64,000 nt of DNA from Sphingobacterium mizutaii (GTDB lineage Bacteria > Bacteroidota > Bacteroidia > Sphingobacteriales > Sphingobacteriaceae), in contig NZ_LT906468.1 in assembly GCF_900187125.1 (NCBI RefSeq), positions 2,790,001 through 2,854,000 on the forward strand, in the 5' to 3' direction. Below are positions 1 through 7,878 of the stretch, piece by piece; within the stretch, counting starts at the first letter, position 1; every line of letters begins with the position of its first letter. The translations under genes were made by a program, and so were the position numbers. Under the pieces are notes generated by a model. That model had not been told where the DNA came from, searched no databases, and saw only the letters and a list, made by a program, of their open reading frames with translations.

Positions 1-1
1 C

Positions 2-169
2 GAAACGGATCCTCTGATCTCTGTTCAAAAAGATGGCTTATTTACCGTTCCTGCTGACCCCATGGTCAAACGATACCATAATCTCCAAACTTACAATATT
101 GTAAAAGGCGGCGAGTATTGTTTTATCCCAAGTCTTTCTGCTTTGAAATGGATCAGCGAATTGGCATAA
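2..169 (+). CDS. C-terminal fragment of a secreted or heme-type enzyme, possibly Dyp-type peroxidase (5' end outside window)
   Basis: An open frame enters from the left edge and stops with TAA at 167-169, leaving 55 residues. The visible tail has a KGGEYCFIPSLSALKWI motif. From memory, this resembles the C-terminus of large bacterial Dyp-type heme peroxidases, where a GGxYFFxPS motif follows a short linker. It lies 39 nt upstream of a catalase-family gene on the same strand, so the two may form a small heme-enzyme operon. Only the tail is visible and the heme ligand lies outside the window, so the family call is tentative. The coding frame itself is well supported by its clean codon usage and by its spacing to the next gene. 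Confidence 0.5.
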   Translation, partial: ETDPLISVQKDGLFTVPADPMVKRYHNLQTYNIVKGGEYCFIPSLSALKWISELA

Positions 170-208
170 AACATCACACAAAATTTAATAAACGCTAAAC
201 TATAGAAC

Positions 209-1348
209 ATGAACAAGGAGTATATAAAATATAACCCTGATCTGGAGGAGATCCCCGAGAATTTCGAAGAATATATGTCAACGATCAACAAGGATATCCA
301 AAACTACATCCAGGAAACCAAGAAACTGAGTAATATCAACCATTATACCCGTGATGCACATGCCAATGGTTATGCTGCCTTGCGGGCCGAATTTGAGATC
401 TTGGGAAATTTAGCTCCCGAATTGGCCCAAGGAGTCTATGCGCAAGCCGGAAAACATGAAGCGGTTATCCGTTTTTCCAATGGATCTTCCCGAGTATTGC
501 CGGATAAATTAAGCGGAAATGCCCAAGGAATGGCCATCAAGGTATTTGATATCCCTGGGACAAAGATGGCACCCAATGAAGCGGACTCCCCCAATATGGA
601 TTTTAACCTGATTAATAATCCGGTATTCTTTTGCAATACGGCAGAACATTATGTCTTTATTTCCAAGCTCTTTTTAAAGCTTACGGATTTCTTTGAAAAA
701 GGTGCATTAGGGAAACTGGAATTTGCAGCTTTATGGGCAACAGAAAACAAAAAAGCATTTCCTAATTGGGAAGCACTCAAGGAATTGAATGCCCTAAAAA
801 CCTTTGAAAAGATTCCTGCCATCAATAGTTTTCTCTATGAATTCTATAGCATGGGTGCAGTCAGGCATGGCGATTATATGGCGAAGATTCGGGTGATACC
901 TACATCGGAAACCAAACAAAAGATCCAAGAGAAAGAAGTCAATATTGAATTAGAAGATTGGCCATATCGCGCTTCCATTATTAAGGAGATTGCTAAAAAC
1001 GACCTGACATTTGAACTGCAGGTACAACTGTGCAATGATCTAGACAAACTGCCAATCAATGATTTAACGGTGGAATGGGACCAGGAGCTTTCTCCATTTC
1101 AAACAGTAGCCAAAATTACGATATTTCAACAGGAAGTCCCTAAAGATGGAAACTTTGAGATCATGGAAAACTTATCCTTCACCCCTTTCAGAACGATTGA
1201 GGCAAATAGTCCAATCGGAAATTTGCAAAGGACCAGACAACAGGCTTATGTCACTTCATCGACGAGTCGACATGCTCTCAATCATAAGAAAAAAATAGAA
1301 CCCAAAAATTTAAAAGAAGCATTTGACCCAAGCTTTTATAATTTGTAA
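209..1348 (+). CDS. Catalase-family (catalase-fold) protein, 379 aa
   Basis: The N-terminal half carries catalase-fold hallmarks. A TRDAHANGYAALRAEFE segment near residue 48 supplies the distal His, followed by RFSNGSSR and the DFNLINNPVFF segment with the conserved Asn near residue 138. No signal peptide is seen, so it is probably cytoplasmic or periplasm-independent. At 379 aa it is shorter than monofunctional catalases (about 480 or more). The C-terminal region (FTPFRTIEANSPIGNLQRTR) sits where catalases have the R-x-F-x-Y proximal heme ligand, but no obvious Tyr ligand is present there. Known relatives of this short family are annotated only as 'catalase family protein', so peroxide turnover is inferred, not shown. 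The ATG at 209 starts a clean frame and a strong terminator follows the stop codon. Confidence 0.82.
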   Translation: MNKEYIKYNPDLEEIPENFEEYMSTINKDIQNYIQETKKLSNINHYTRDAHANGYAALRAEFEILGNLAPELAQGVYAQAGKHEAVIRFSNGSSRVLPDKLSGNAQGMAIKVFDIPGTKMAPNEADSPNMDFNLINNPVFFCNTAEHYVFISKLFLKLTDFFEKGALGKLEFAALWATENKKAFPNWEALKELNALKTFEKIPAINSFLYEFYSMGAVRHGDYMAKIRVIPTSETKQKIQEKEVNIELEDWPYRASIIKEIAKNDLTFELQVQLCNDLDKLPINDLTVEWDQELSPFQTVAKITIFQQEVPKDGNFEIMENLSFTPFRTIEANSPIGNLQRTRQQAYVTSSTSRHALNHKKKIEPKNLKEAFDPSFYNL

Positions 1349-1356
1349 ATTTTAAG

Positions 1357-1389
1357 ATCGCGATAAATTGGTTTATCGCGATTTTTTTT
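1357..1389 (+). terminator. Rho-independent terminator of the catalase-family gene
   Basis: A perfect 11-bp stem (ATCGCGATAAA at 1357-1367, complement at 1372-1382) with a 4-nt loop runs directly into a run of eight T. It starts 8 nt after the stop codon. Confidence 0.93.
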
Positions 1390-1512
1390 GATTTGTTTGG
1401 AAATGAATTGTTCTCCTATAAAAGGAATGATCTCGGGATTTCACATACCTAATCAATTAAAATATTAAAGATTGCATTGGCGAACTTTCCTTAATCTTCT
1501 TTCCCCCTTGCT

Positions 1513-1800
1513 GTCATCCTGACATCGGAAGGATCTCGGAACTATACAAGACAAATATTTGAATATTAAAAATTTAAATAAGCGAACAGGTCATCCATCT
1601 TCGATGGACGATGGCAAGAACGTGTGGGACATTTACGTACAGATTCTTCACTAATCGTTCAGAATTAGAAGTGTCTCAGAGAGGGATTCAGAGCGAAGCG
1701 AAGAATCTATTTTTTTATTTTTTTAGGAATTGTTGTCATCTCGAATCGTAAGATGAGAGAACCATTTCAAATGAAGAATGGATCGTTCCGAGACTCTTCG
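1513..1800 (-). repeat. Dispersed repeat module, inverted copy of the modules near 23.7 and 25.2 kb
   Basis: Read on the minus strand, this stretch matches the copies at 23640-24186 and 25155-25531. Shared landmarks are GTCATCCTGAC...GGAAGGATCTCGGAAC, the CATCCATCTTCGATGGA hairpin, GGACATTTACGTACAG, and the arms AGATTCTTCACT (1641-1652) and AGCGAAGAATCT (1697-1708). The arms are a near-perfect 12-bp inverted repeat. The segment at about 1725-1785 (CGTAAGATGAG...) also matches 23690-23760. No protein is encoded. It behaves like a non-autonomous, palindrome-rich interspersed element. Confidence 0.8.
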
Positions 1801-1826
1801 GGCAAGCTTTCAGTGTGACACGATAA

Positions 1827-1914
1827 GGGTATAGAAAAATATTTCACCCACGCTGTGGGTTCTTCATACAATTACCCTTATTTTCTATAAATATTTCACC
1901 CCTTCCAGGGGTTT
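1827..1914. repeat. Pair of short REP-like hairpin repeats (ATATTTCACCC type)
   Basis: Two copies of a short unit, ATATTTCACCC followed by a small GGGT hairpin, occur around 1839-1861 and 1891-1912. An inverted TAAGGGTA/TACCCTTA pair lies between them. The unit is related in style to the CACCCTGAAGGGGTG hairpins at 3987-4280. No coding potential is evident. Confidence 0.6.
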
Positions 1915-2129
1915 CCCAATTTAAACAAACACCATCCTTCCGAAGGAAGCCCTTTAGCACCCGGCTCATTTCCTTGGCGGAAAAATGGATAGAATGCCGT
2001 CGACCTGTGCGATGGGATTGGCCTTGGAATGCTTTCAGAGGATCATCCCATCAAAAGGGATGATCTTCTGAAAGATATTCCCGACAACAAGGCATTCTAT
2101 CCATGTGCGGATGATCGTGTGAAAAGCCA

Positions 2130-2333
2130 CCTTAAATGGGCCGAAGCGTTACGGATTCGAGTTGTTTTTTGGGTATCCGTGAGCTCCTTCGTCGGTTTGG
2201 TACTTTTGGGCTCCAAAAGTAACAAAGAGATCGGTAATCCTTAAATGGGCCGAAGCGTTATGGATTCGAGTTGTTTTTGGTATCCGTGAGCTCCTTCGTC
2301 GGTTTTGGTTGCTTTTGGGCTCCAAAAGTAACG
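2130..2333. repeat. Imperfect tandem duplication, about 95 bp with a 109-bp period
   Basis: The segment beginning CCTTAAATGGGCCGAAGCGTT at 2130 is repeated from 2239. Both copies share GGATTCGAGTTGTTTTT, TATCCGTGAGCTCCTTCGTCGG and GGGCTCCAAAAGTAAC, with a few substitutions and small indels. Just upstream, GATCATCCC and GGGATGATC form a 9-bp hairpin at about 2041-2064. The flank GGATAGAATGCCGTCGACCTGTGC (about 1986) matches, with a few mismatches, an inverted segment near 24345-24370. So this too belongs to a dispersed family. A 71-codon open frame runs through it, but the tandem structure makes it unlikely to be a gene. Confidence 0.75.
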
Positions 2334-2372
2334 AAGAATCTATTCTATTTATGGTTTACCAACCTTATGAAT

Positions 2373-2380
2373 TAACTTTG
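2373..2380 (+). promoter_or_regulatory. Bacteroidota -7 promoter box (TAACTTTG)
   Basis: An exact match to the Bacteroidota sigma-A -7 consensus TAnnTTTG, 36 nt before the ArsC-family start codon. No clear -33 TTG at canonical spacing was found. Confidence 0.5.
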
Positions 2381-2416
2381 TTTCTGATAAATACATCAAA
2401 GAATTATTAAAAAACG

Positions 2417-2764
2417 ATGATCAAGATATACCACAATAATATGTGCAGCAAAAGTAGAGCTGCCTTAAACCTCTTGAAGGATAATAATGAAGAAATTGAA
2501 ATCCAGGAATACCTGAAAGAAGCACCCACTAAGAGTGAATTAAAAGAAATCCTAAAAATGCTTCAGATGAAACCTTTGGAACTGATCCGTAAGAATGAAA
2601 CTTTATTCAAGGAAAACTATAAAGATAAAAACCTAACGGATGAAGAATGGATTGAAATTATGCTTGAAAATCCTGTCCTAATCGAGAGACCCATTGTGGT
2701 AAAGGATGGTAAGGCCGCAATTGGTAGACCTATTGAAAAGATTATTGAGCTCTTGAACAATTAA
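2417..2764 (+). CDS. ArsC-family (arsenate reductase/Spx-like) protein, 115 aa
   Basis: A small thioredoxin-fold protein of the ArsC/YffB/Spx superfamily. Residue 10 is the conserved Cys in MCSKSR, where glutaredoxin-linked arsenate reductases form the thiol adduct with arsenate. The segment ENPVLIERPIVV near residue 90 is the family cis-Pro region with the conserved Arg, and GRPIEKI follows. The length matches the family (110-120 aa). No arsB, acr3 or arsR neighbour is visible, so the substrate may not be arsenate. Many such stand-alone homologues are annotated arsC without proof. The gene stands alone, with a -7 box upstream and a weak terminator downstream. Confidence 0.85.
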   Translation: MIKIYHNNMCSKSRAALNLLKDNNEEIEIQEYLKEAPTKSELKEILKMLQMKPLELIRKNETLFKENYKDKNLTDEEWIEIMLENPVLIERPIVVKDGKAAIGRPIEKIIELLNN

Positions 2765-2842
2765 GAACCTATAGCTTAGTTTTGTATTTCTCTTTGACAG
2801 TCTATTATACAGCTATGATAATTACCTAAAAACTGGTATTTC

Positions 2843-2869
2843 AAGGAATTTATTATTCCTTTAATTTTG
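2843..2869 (+). terminator. Weak terminator after the ArsC-family gene
   Basis: The arms AAGGAAT (2843-2849) and ATTCCTT form a 7-bp hairpin followed by TAATTTTGTT. The stem is short and the T-tract interrupted. Confidence 0.45.
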
Positions 2870-2926
2870 TTAATAACAACATCACATTAACTCCTTTGCA
2901 TAAATACATACAATTAGGATAGAATG

Positions 2927-2957
2927 AAAAATGCCCAACCGTACGGCTGGGCATTTT
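2927..2957 (-). terminator. Terminator of the csbD-like gene
   Basis: On the minus strand, AATGCCCA...TGGGCATT with an internal CCGTACGG core forms a long stem ending in a T-run (AAAA on the plus strand at 2927-2930). It lies 20 nt past the stop codon of the CsbD gene. Confidence 0.85.
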
Positions 2958-2978
2958 ATTTTATAGGAGTTTTGGATT

Positions 2979-3170
2979 TTATTTATCCAAATCTCTTAAC
3001 CAGGTTTGAACTTCTTCACGAGTTTTTCCCGTTTTCTTCTGAAGTTTACCATATAATTCGTCTTCTTTTCCTTCAACATACAATAAATCGTCATCCGTTA
3101 GATCTGCATATTGTTGCTTTACTTTTCCTTTTAAAATATTCCATCTTCCTTTTAAATCTAATGAATCCAT
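2979..3170 (-). CDS. CsbD family protein, 63 aa
   Basis: The whole protein fits the CsbD/YjbJ (UPF0337) family. It starts [29 protein letters not shown] and continues with [21 protein letters not shown]. The family consists of small, soluble, highly charged helical proteins, often induced in general stress, with no known enzymatic role. It is monocistronic, with its own terminator. Stress induction here is inferred from the family only. Confidence 0.92.
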   Translation of the reverse strand: MDSLDLKGRWNILKGKVKQQYADLTDDDLLYVEGKEDELYGKLQKKTGKTREEVQTWLRDLDK

Positions 3171-3304
3171 TTGCTTTTAATTTTAAGTGAATTAATAAAT
3201 ATGTGTGTATTAAAGGAACAATGCTAAACGTAAATGGTTTGATTTTTTATCAAATCAGTATTAAAATTGCAAAAACCAAATGTTGAATTGATTGTTTTTA
3301 TTAC

Positions 3305-3538
3305 ATGGATTTAAACAGAACATTTGAATATCATCATCAAGGCCACGAGATTCAGTTCAGCGTGACTTATGATCCTAAAACCCACTCATTCAATGTGGTG
3401 GAGGACGATAATATCAATTATATCCTGTCCTATAACCCCGCCACACGTGAATGGACAAGTACCGAAGACCCAGGACCTAGTATTTCAGTGGATAAATTGG
3501 CACAATTGGTCCAAAAAAGTTTTGGGGTATTTGTTTAA
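3305..3538 (+). CDS. Hypothetical protein, 77 aa
   Basis: I do not recognise a named family. The product is acidic and soluble with no signal peptide. The N-terminus alternates beta-like strands (FEYHHQGHEIQFSVTYD) and contains WTSTEDPGPSISVDKLAQLVQ. It is followed after 30 nt by a good terminator, which supports a real transcription unit. The start is the only ATG near the beginning of the frame. An overlapping +1 frame of 61 codons is a shadow. Confidence 0.7.
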   Translation: MDLNRTFEYHHQGHEIQFSVTYDPKTHSFNVVEDDNINYILSYNPATREWTSTEDPGPSISVDKLAQLVQKSFGVFV

Positions 3539-3568
3539 CAAAAAGAAATTTTAATTAGTTTTTCTTAG

Positions 3569-3599
3569 AAATGCAGGTTTAACGTCTGCATTTTTTTAT
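3569..3599 (+). terminator. Terminator after the 77-aa gene
   Basis: Arms AAATGCAG (3569-3576) and CTGCATTT (3586-3593) with a 9-nt loop run into a T-rich tract. Confidence 0.85.
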
Positions 3600-3600
3600 T

Positions 3601-3633
3601 GAAAAAACAGCTCCAAAAAAATTTCGGAGCTGT
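3601..3633 (-). terminator. Terminator left behind by a degraded minus-strand gene
   Basis: Arms ACAGCTCC (3607-3614) and GGAGCTGT (3626-3633) form an 8-bp stem. On the minus strand it ends in TTTTTTC. No intact minus-strand gene feeds it; the only candidate is the remnant at 3711-3968. Confidence 0.7.
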
Positions 3634-3710
3634 CTATTATTTAGACATTTTACCTATTTCTGCCTTAAGGTAAGCTGTCCATACTATTTCTTCAAAATGC
3701 CTTTGCGAGC

Positions 3711-3968
3711 TTATTTATCGGTAGTATTCATAGGGTGAACAGGCGAGAAAGGAAATAGTTCATTCTTCTTTAAATAGATTTGGGTTCGACGGTTATCGAG
3801 CCAGGCCGAGATTCCGCTCAGGGTACGGGATTGCCCAACGGCATTTGAACCAGGATGGAAAGGATTGGAGGACTGACCAAGATTTGGATTAGAACCAGGA
3901 TGGAAAGGATCAGAGGATTGACCAAGATTTGGGAATGAACTATAATTGATAATATCTGATTTCCAACA
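3711..3968 (-). pseudogene. 3' remnant of an unidentified gene with a 15-residue repeat
   Basis: An open minus-strand frame of 85 codons ends in TAA at 3711-3713 and is bounded upstream by TAA at 3969-3971. It has no ATG except six codons before its end. The peptide contains two copies of NPNLGQSSxPFHPGSN, then AVGQSRTLSGISAWLDNRRT and a C-terminal FSPVHPMNTTDK. A proper terminator lies downstream at 3601-3633. The frame breaks about 20 bp before a repeat array begins at 3987, so the 5' part of the gene was probably lost when repeats arrived. I cannot name the family. It could be a live gene with an unusual start, but that seems less likely. Confidence 0.5.
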
Positions 3969-3986
3969 TTAAAACTTATAGTGCAC

Positions 3987-4280
3987 ATATCACCCTGTAA
4001 GGGTGAAATTATTTTAGCAAAGATTTTTCAGCTGTATTACCCCTTTAGGGGTTGAATTGGTATTAGGTCAATAAACTATCGGAATCCAGATTGAACCCCT
4101 AAAGGGGTAATCCTTCAATTCTATCATTTTCTAAAATAATTAAACCCTTAATGGGGTTTTCCAAGGTGTTAAAAAAATATTACCCTTATCACCCTGAAGG
4201 GGTGAAATTATTTTAGCAAAGATTTAGTAAGCTGTATTACCCCTTTAGGGGTTGGATTGGCAATAGACCGATAAACAATC
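3987..4280. repeat. Three-unit alternating hairpin repeat (direct, inverted, direct), about 94 bp per unit
   Basis: Unit 1 (3987-4080) and unit 3 (4186-4280) are near-identical. Each has CACCCTG..AGGGGTGAAATT, then ATTTTAGCAAAGATTT, then GCTGTATTACCCCTTTAGG, then ATAAAC. Between them, about 4085-4172 is a diverged inverted copy, recognisable by ACCCCTAAAGGGGTAAT and the complement of ATTATTTTAG. Each unit holds two small GC-capped hairpins. ATTATTTTAGCA recurs in the modules near 24.0 and 25.4 kb, linking all of these to one dispersed family. The rest of 4281-4410 is C-rich, AT-rich DNA with nothing recognisable. Confidence 0.8.
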
Positions 4281-4410
4281 AATACCCCCCTCTCCCTTAC
4301 TCAAAAATCCCCCTTTTATTCCACCTAATACCCCCCCCCGACAGGTAAAATTCAAATAGCTACCTAAACTTTAAATTAGACTTAAAAATAAATCTATCAA
4401 CTATTGTTTA

Positions 4411-4460
4411 CGGTTAACAAATAAGTTATTCAATTTAATTACTTTTGTTGGAGTTAACCG
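4411..4460 (+). promoter_or_regulatory. Promoter of the TIG lipoprotein operon framed by an 8-bp inverted repeat
   Basis: A TACTTTTG -7 box (4440-4447) lies 17 nt before the first ATG. It is framed by a perfect inverted repeat, CGGTTAAC at 4411-4418 and GTTAACCG at 4453-4460. The placement over the promoter is operator-like, but no regulator is identified. The implied 5' leader is very short (about a dozen nt). Confidence 0.5.
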
Positions 4461-4464
4461 AAAT

Positions 4465-6141
4465 ATGAAAAAAATCTTTTATCTAGCTATTTTGCTGGGC
4501 TTACTGATGGCGTGCAAAAAGGACTCAGATCCTACGTCTCAAAATTCGATAAGCCAGCAAGTAAAACCAATTAAACTAGAAGCCATAGTCCCTGAAAGCC
4601 AAGGTGTTTCCGGGATGAAGTTCATGGGTAGGGTTTTGCACCTCAATGAGGAAAAAATCATTGAACATGGTTTTTTATTACAAGAGCAAGATCCCTTTAA
4701 TCCGGGCCTTCCCATTCGCTTAAAAATTGATAAAAAGATCCAAATTGGCACCAATGAGCTTTTGTATGCCAATATCCCTAAGACAGGTGTTAACTACACG
4801 GTCAAATACTATATCAAAACGGATAAACAGGAATATCTATCTGGGGGGGTAACTTTCCGTTATGTCCCTGTAAAACTAGAACCTTTTGCTGAACGAAGTG
4901 TCCATCAAGGTGATGTTATCAGTATCAATGGTGATTTTTCTAAGATTGATGATTCTTATTATATATTAGGTTTGACCCTTGACCCTATAGCATATGAGAT
5001 AAGTACAGATAAGAAAACCCTGAGATTTACCATTGACGGACGCTTCAACCACGGTGATGAACCAATTTTCACTTTAGTAAAAAACAACACGATGCCTATT
5101 TATCTAGGGCGTGTCAATGTCTTAGCTAAATTATTGCCACTGGATAACTTTATGGTAAATTATAGGGAAATGATAACCTTTGGTGCTTTAGGTTTCAAAT
5201 ATGATAGTAAAAAACCATTCGAGATTATAGTAGGCTCTAATTCCTTTAGTTTAAAAACAGGTACACAGTCGTATGTCTCAGACCTAGTCAAGAACCTAAA
5301 GGGCAACAGTTTCAAATTTGGTTATTATGACGGAATCGATACGGTCTATTTTCCAACCCCATTAAAGTTAGATCCCCCAAATGTTAATGATGTATTCTTT
5401 AGAGAAAAAGTGACCCATCCAAATTCCTCGCTACGTCTTAGTGTATATGGTCTGAACCAGAAAATGCCATTAGAAAAGTCCAAAATAACCCTTGGCAACT
5501 ATCCCGCAATTGCAACAGCAAATTGGAATGGAGAGGATTGGTTGACGGTCAGCGACATCCCGGAAGGCAATTATGGATTAAAATTCGTCAGTGACTATTT
5601 TACCTATGCTCCTACCGACAAAATCACGATCAGAAAACTAAACGTGGTATCATTTACTCCTAAAGAATTAGTATCGACAAACTATGTCACCATTACCGGA
5701 AACTTTATAGATGGCAAGACCTATCGGATTTACAGCAATATAGGTATGTCTCCGAGTTCTCCTGCTGCCAATGGAAGTATCGATGTTTACTTGGACGAGA
5801 GTTTAGCGGACAAATTTGAGATCAAAAAGGTGGGCTATTATGACGATATCCTTAAAAAGGAAACGCTGGTAGATGTTTCATTTTCAGTGCAATATGGTCC
5901 CATTACCTATTCCCATTTTAGTCCCTCAACGGGAAATTATAATACCAAGATCACCTTATATGGTGAAGGGATAAGCCGAGGGATGATATTCTTTGATGGT
6001 AAATGGATGCCTGCTGATGAAGTTGGTTTAAACAAGGTCAGTTTCTATCCTTACATGGTTACCCTTCCCGGAAAGTACAAAATTGCGGTTTTCCATAAAA
6101 ACAAATGGTTGACCGTGGACCAAACATTTGAGTATAAATAA
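4465..6141 (+). CDS. IPT/TIG-domain surface lipoprotein 1 of 4, 558 aa
   Basis: The N-terminus is an SPII signal peptide with lipobox LMAC, so Cys17 is the predicted lipidated residue. Residues about 30-140 are a fibronectin-III-like sandwich containing the IxEHGF motif typical of Bacteroidota FN3 repeats. A GDVISINGDFS strand follows near 145. The C-terminal half holds Ig-like IPT/TIG domains (about 395-470, with PKELVSTNYVTITGNFIDG, and about 475-558, with STGNYNTKITLYGEGI). Such proteins are surface-exposed glycan-binding or scaffold lipoproteins in SusD-like systems; a ligand is not predictable. It is the first gene of a tight four-gene operon of paralogues (next gene 3 nt away). Confidence 0.85.
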   Translation: MKKIFYLAILLGLLMACKKDSDPTSQNSISQQVKPIKLEAIVPESQGVSGMKFMGRVLHLNEEKIIEHGFLLQEQDPFNPGLPIRLKIDKKIQIGTNELLYANIPKTGVNYTVKYYIKTDKQEYLSGGVTFRYVPVKLEPFAERSVHQGDVISINGDFSKIDDSYYILGLTLDPIAYEISTDKKTLRFTIDGRFNHGDEPIFTLVKNNTMPIYLGRVNVLAKLLPLDNFMVNYREMITFGALGFKYDSKKPFEIIVGSNSFSLKTGTQSYVSDLVKNLKGNSFKFGYYDGIDTVYFPTPLKLDPPNVNDVFFREKVTHPNSSLRLSVYGLNQKMPLEKSKITLGNYPAIATANWNGEDWLTVSDIPEGNYGLKFVSDYFTYAPTDKITIRKLNVVSFTPKELVSTNYVTITGNFIDGKTYRIYSNIGMSPSSPAANGSIDVYLDESLADKFEIKKVGYYDDILKKETLVDVSFSVQYGPITYSHFSPSTGNYNTKITLYGEGISRGMIFFDGKWMPADEVGLNKVSFYPYMVTLPGKYKIAVFHKNKWLTVDQTFEYK

Positions 6142-6144
6142 GCC

Positions 6145-7878
6145 ATGGCAATGAATATGACACAAAAGGATTTAAGGACATTTCTTTACTTAAGCTTGAT
6201 TTCTATGGGTCTGTCCTTCTGCGCGGGCTGCTCGAAATCTTCTGGTAACCCAGAGGTAGAAAAGGGAAATAAAGAATATATCATTTATACTACTGGATTT
6301 TCAAACCTCAGCTTAAATGAGGTTAAACTTACAGGAAAGATCGAAACTCCTAGTGATGAACCCATATTGGATCATGGCTTCATCGTACAATTCAGTAATC
6401 AGGATGGGGAAAAAATGCCGGAGGAGACCATTAGTCTTGGAAAGACCACAAAAACTGGAGAAATTACCGCGCTTTTCAAACCAAAAAAGATCTTTGAGCA
6501 AGGGGTTTCTTACTCTTACCTCTTTTTTGTGCGAACAGAGAAGAATTTTTATAAAAGCGACGCCTATGAGTTCATGTTAGGGAATCTAAATGCCGTTGCA
6601 GAAGAGAAATACTCTTATGGATCTGATACTATAAAAATAAATGGAAATTTTGAAGGACTCGCGGACCATTATAGGTTGGCTGTCCGTGGAGCTATGGAGA
6701 TCTTCAGTCTTCCCTTTACGGTGAGTCCTGATAAAAAATCTATCAGTTTTATCCTTAGGGCTAGCAGTGATGTTTATAATTCGGACCAGGTTCAAGTGAG
6801 TTTAGTTAGAAAGAATGAGAATCCCAGAAGATTTGAGCTTAACCTAGCAAAGATCAGTTATTTATCACGGCTAAAATTCACCAAAAAGGATTATGACTAT
6901 TCCGACTTCCTGGACTTTTCGGTTGCCAACCTTGCAGATAGTTACTATACCATACCGAATTTGTACATTTTGATCAATGGAAAAAAATTCCCTTATCAGA
7001 AAGGATTAAGGTTCCATGATTTGCCAGATTTTCCCGAAGGAACTTTCAAAATAGGCTATATGAACGGAAAAGATTCTGTTTATTTTCCAGAGCCTTTTTC
7101 CTTAGTCCAACCGGCAAAAGATCTAGTTCTGAAATCGAATTTCCCTAGGGTCCATCCTTTTTCCTACATCCAGTATGATGCAATTGAACTATCACGATTC
7201 TTTTGGTCTGAAGTGAGTGGCACAGTGGGGGGCCAAGAAGCAAATGTGGGCTATGATTATCGCACGGGATTGCTGACCGTTTCCCCAGGCGATTTAGCCG
7301 ATGGCGATTATGAGCTGAAGGTCTTTAATCGATTCCATAGTTATCTATCACCAAAGAAAGTTAAGGTAGAAAAGTTAAAGATTAGCTCCCGAACCTCAGT
7401 GACTGGTTATGCAGGTGATACATTGACGCTGAAAGGCAATTTTATTGATGGTATGCAGTACTTCATGGTTGATAAGAACGATTTTCAAGTAGGGATGGCC
7501 AATGCCCAAGAAGGGGTTTTAAACTTTGTGCTAAACTTATATTTTAAGCCTGAAGATACTTTTCAAATTGGTTATTACACACCTACCGCTGTGTTTTATA
7601 AAACCGAACAGGTTATTAACTATAAATCCCTTGGATATACATTTGACAGATTTTATCCTAGCAAAGGCACTACGGGCGATATTTTAACGGTAGAAGGTAA
7701 AGGCATAGGCTTAGTAGGCACCGTATTTCTAGGAGATCAAATGATCAATGCCATAAAAATCAACAACAATAAGGTTAGCTTTTCAATTCCTAGACTTCCG
7801 GGAAAAGGAAAAATGAAAGTTGGCTTTTCTATAGGAACCGATCTCTATCAAAGCACAGATTATTTTGAATATTATTAG
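6145..7878 (+). CDS. IPT/TIG-domain surface lipoprotein 2 of 4, 577 aa
   Basis: A paralogue of its neighbours with the same plan. The signal peptide has lipobox FCAGC, with Cys29 predicted as lipidated. An FN3-like domain with ILDHGFIVQF follows near 75. The middle domain has EGLADHYRLAV. The C-terminal IPT/TIG modules include YAGDTLTLKGNFIDGMQYF (about 425) and TTGDILTVEGKGI (about 510). Three near-adjacent in-frame ATGs (6145, 6151, 6157) make the exact start uncertain by up to four codons. The stop codon overlaps the start of the next gene, so translational coupling is likely. Sequence divergence from its siblings is substantial, so the duplication is not recent. Confidence 0.85.
   Translation: MAMNMTQKDLRTFLYLSLISMGLSFCAGCSKSSGNPEVEKGNKEYIIYTTGFSNLSLNEVKLTGKIETPSDEPILDHGFIVQFSNQDGEKMPEETISLGKTTKTGEITALFKPKKIFEQGVSYSYLFFVRTEKNFYKSDAYEFMLGNLNAVAEEKYSYGSDTIKINGNFEGLADHYRLAVRGAMEIFSLPFTVSPDKKSISFILRASSDVYNSDQVQVSLVRKNENPRRFELNLAKISYLSRLKFTKKDYDYSDFLDFSVANLADSYYTIPNLYILINGKKFPYQKGLRFHDLPDFPEGTFKIGYMNGKDSVYFPEPFSLVQPAKDLVLKSNFPRVHPFSYIQYDAIELSRFFWSEVSGTVGGQEANVGYDYRTGLLTVSPGDLADGDYELKVFNRFHSYLSPKKVKVEKLKISSRTSVTGYAGDTLTLKGNFIDGMQYFMVDKNDFQVGMANAQEGVLNFVLNLYFKPEDTFQIGYYTPTAVFYKTEQVINYKSLGYTFDRFYPSKGTTGDILTVEGKGIGLVGTVFLGDQMINAIKINNNKVSFSIPRLPGKGKMKVGFSIGTDLYQSTDYFEYY

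Noticed and set aside
2029..2244. 71-codon open frame on the plus strand
   Set aside because: It runs across the imperfect tandem repeat and its composition is that of the repeat; no protein-like features or terminator.
2417..2764. Arsenic-resistance operon
   Set aside because: Only a lone ArsC-family gene; no arsB, acr3, arsA or arsR nearby, so resistance is not claimed.
2924..3190. 88-codon plus-strand frame opposite csbD
   Set aside because: Antisense shadow of the CsbD gene; it starts in that gene's terminator.
3987..4280. CRISPR-like spacing of repeats
   Set aside because: Units are about 94 bp, one is inverted, and there are no short identical repeats with unique spacers or cas genes.
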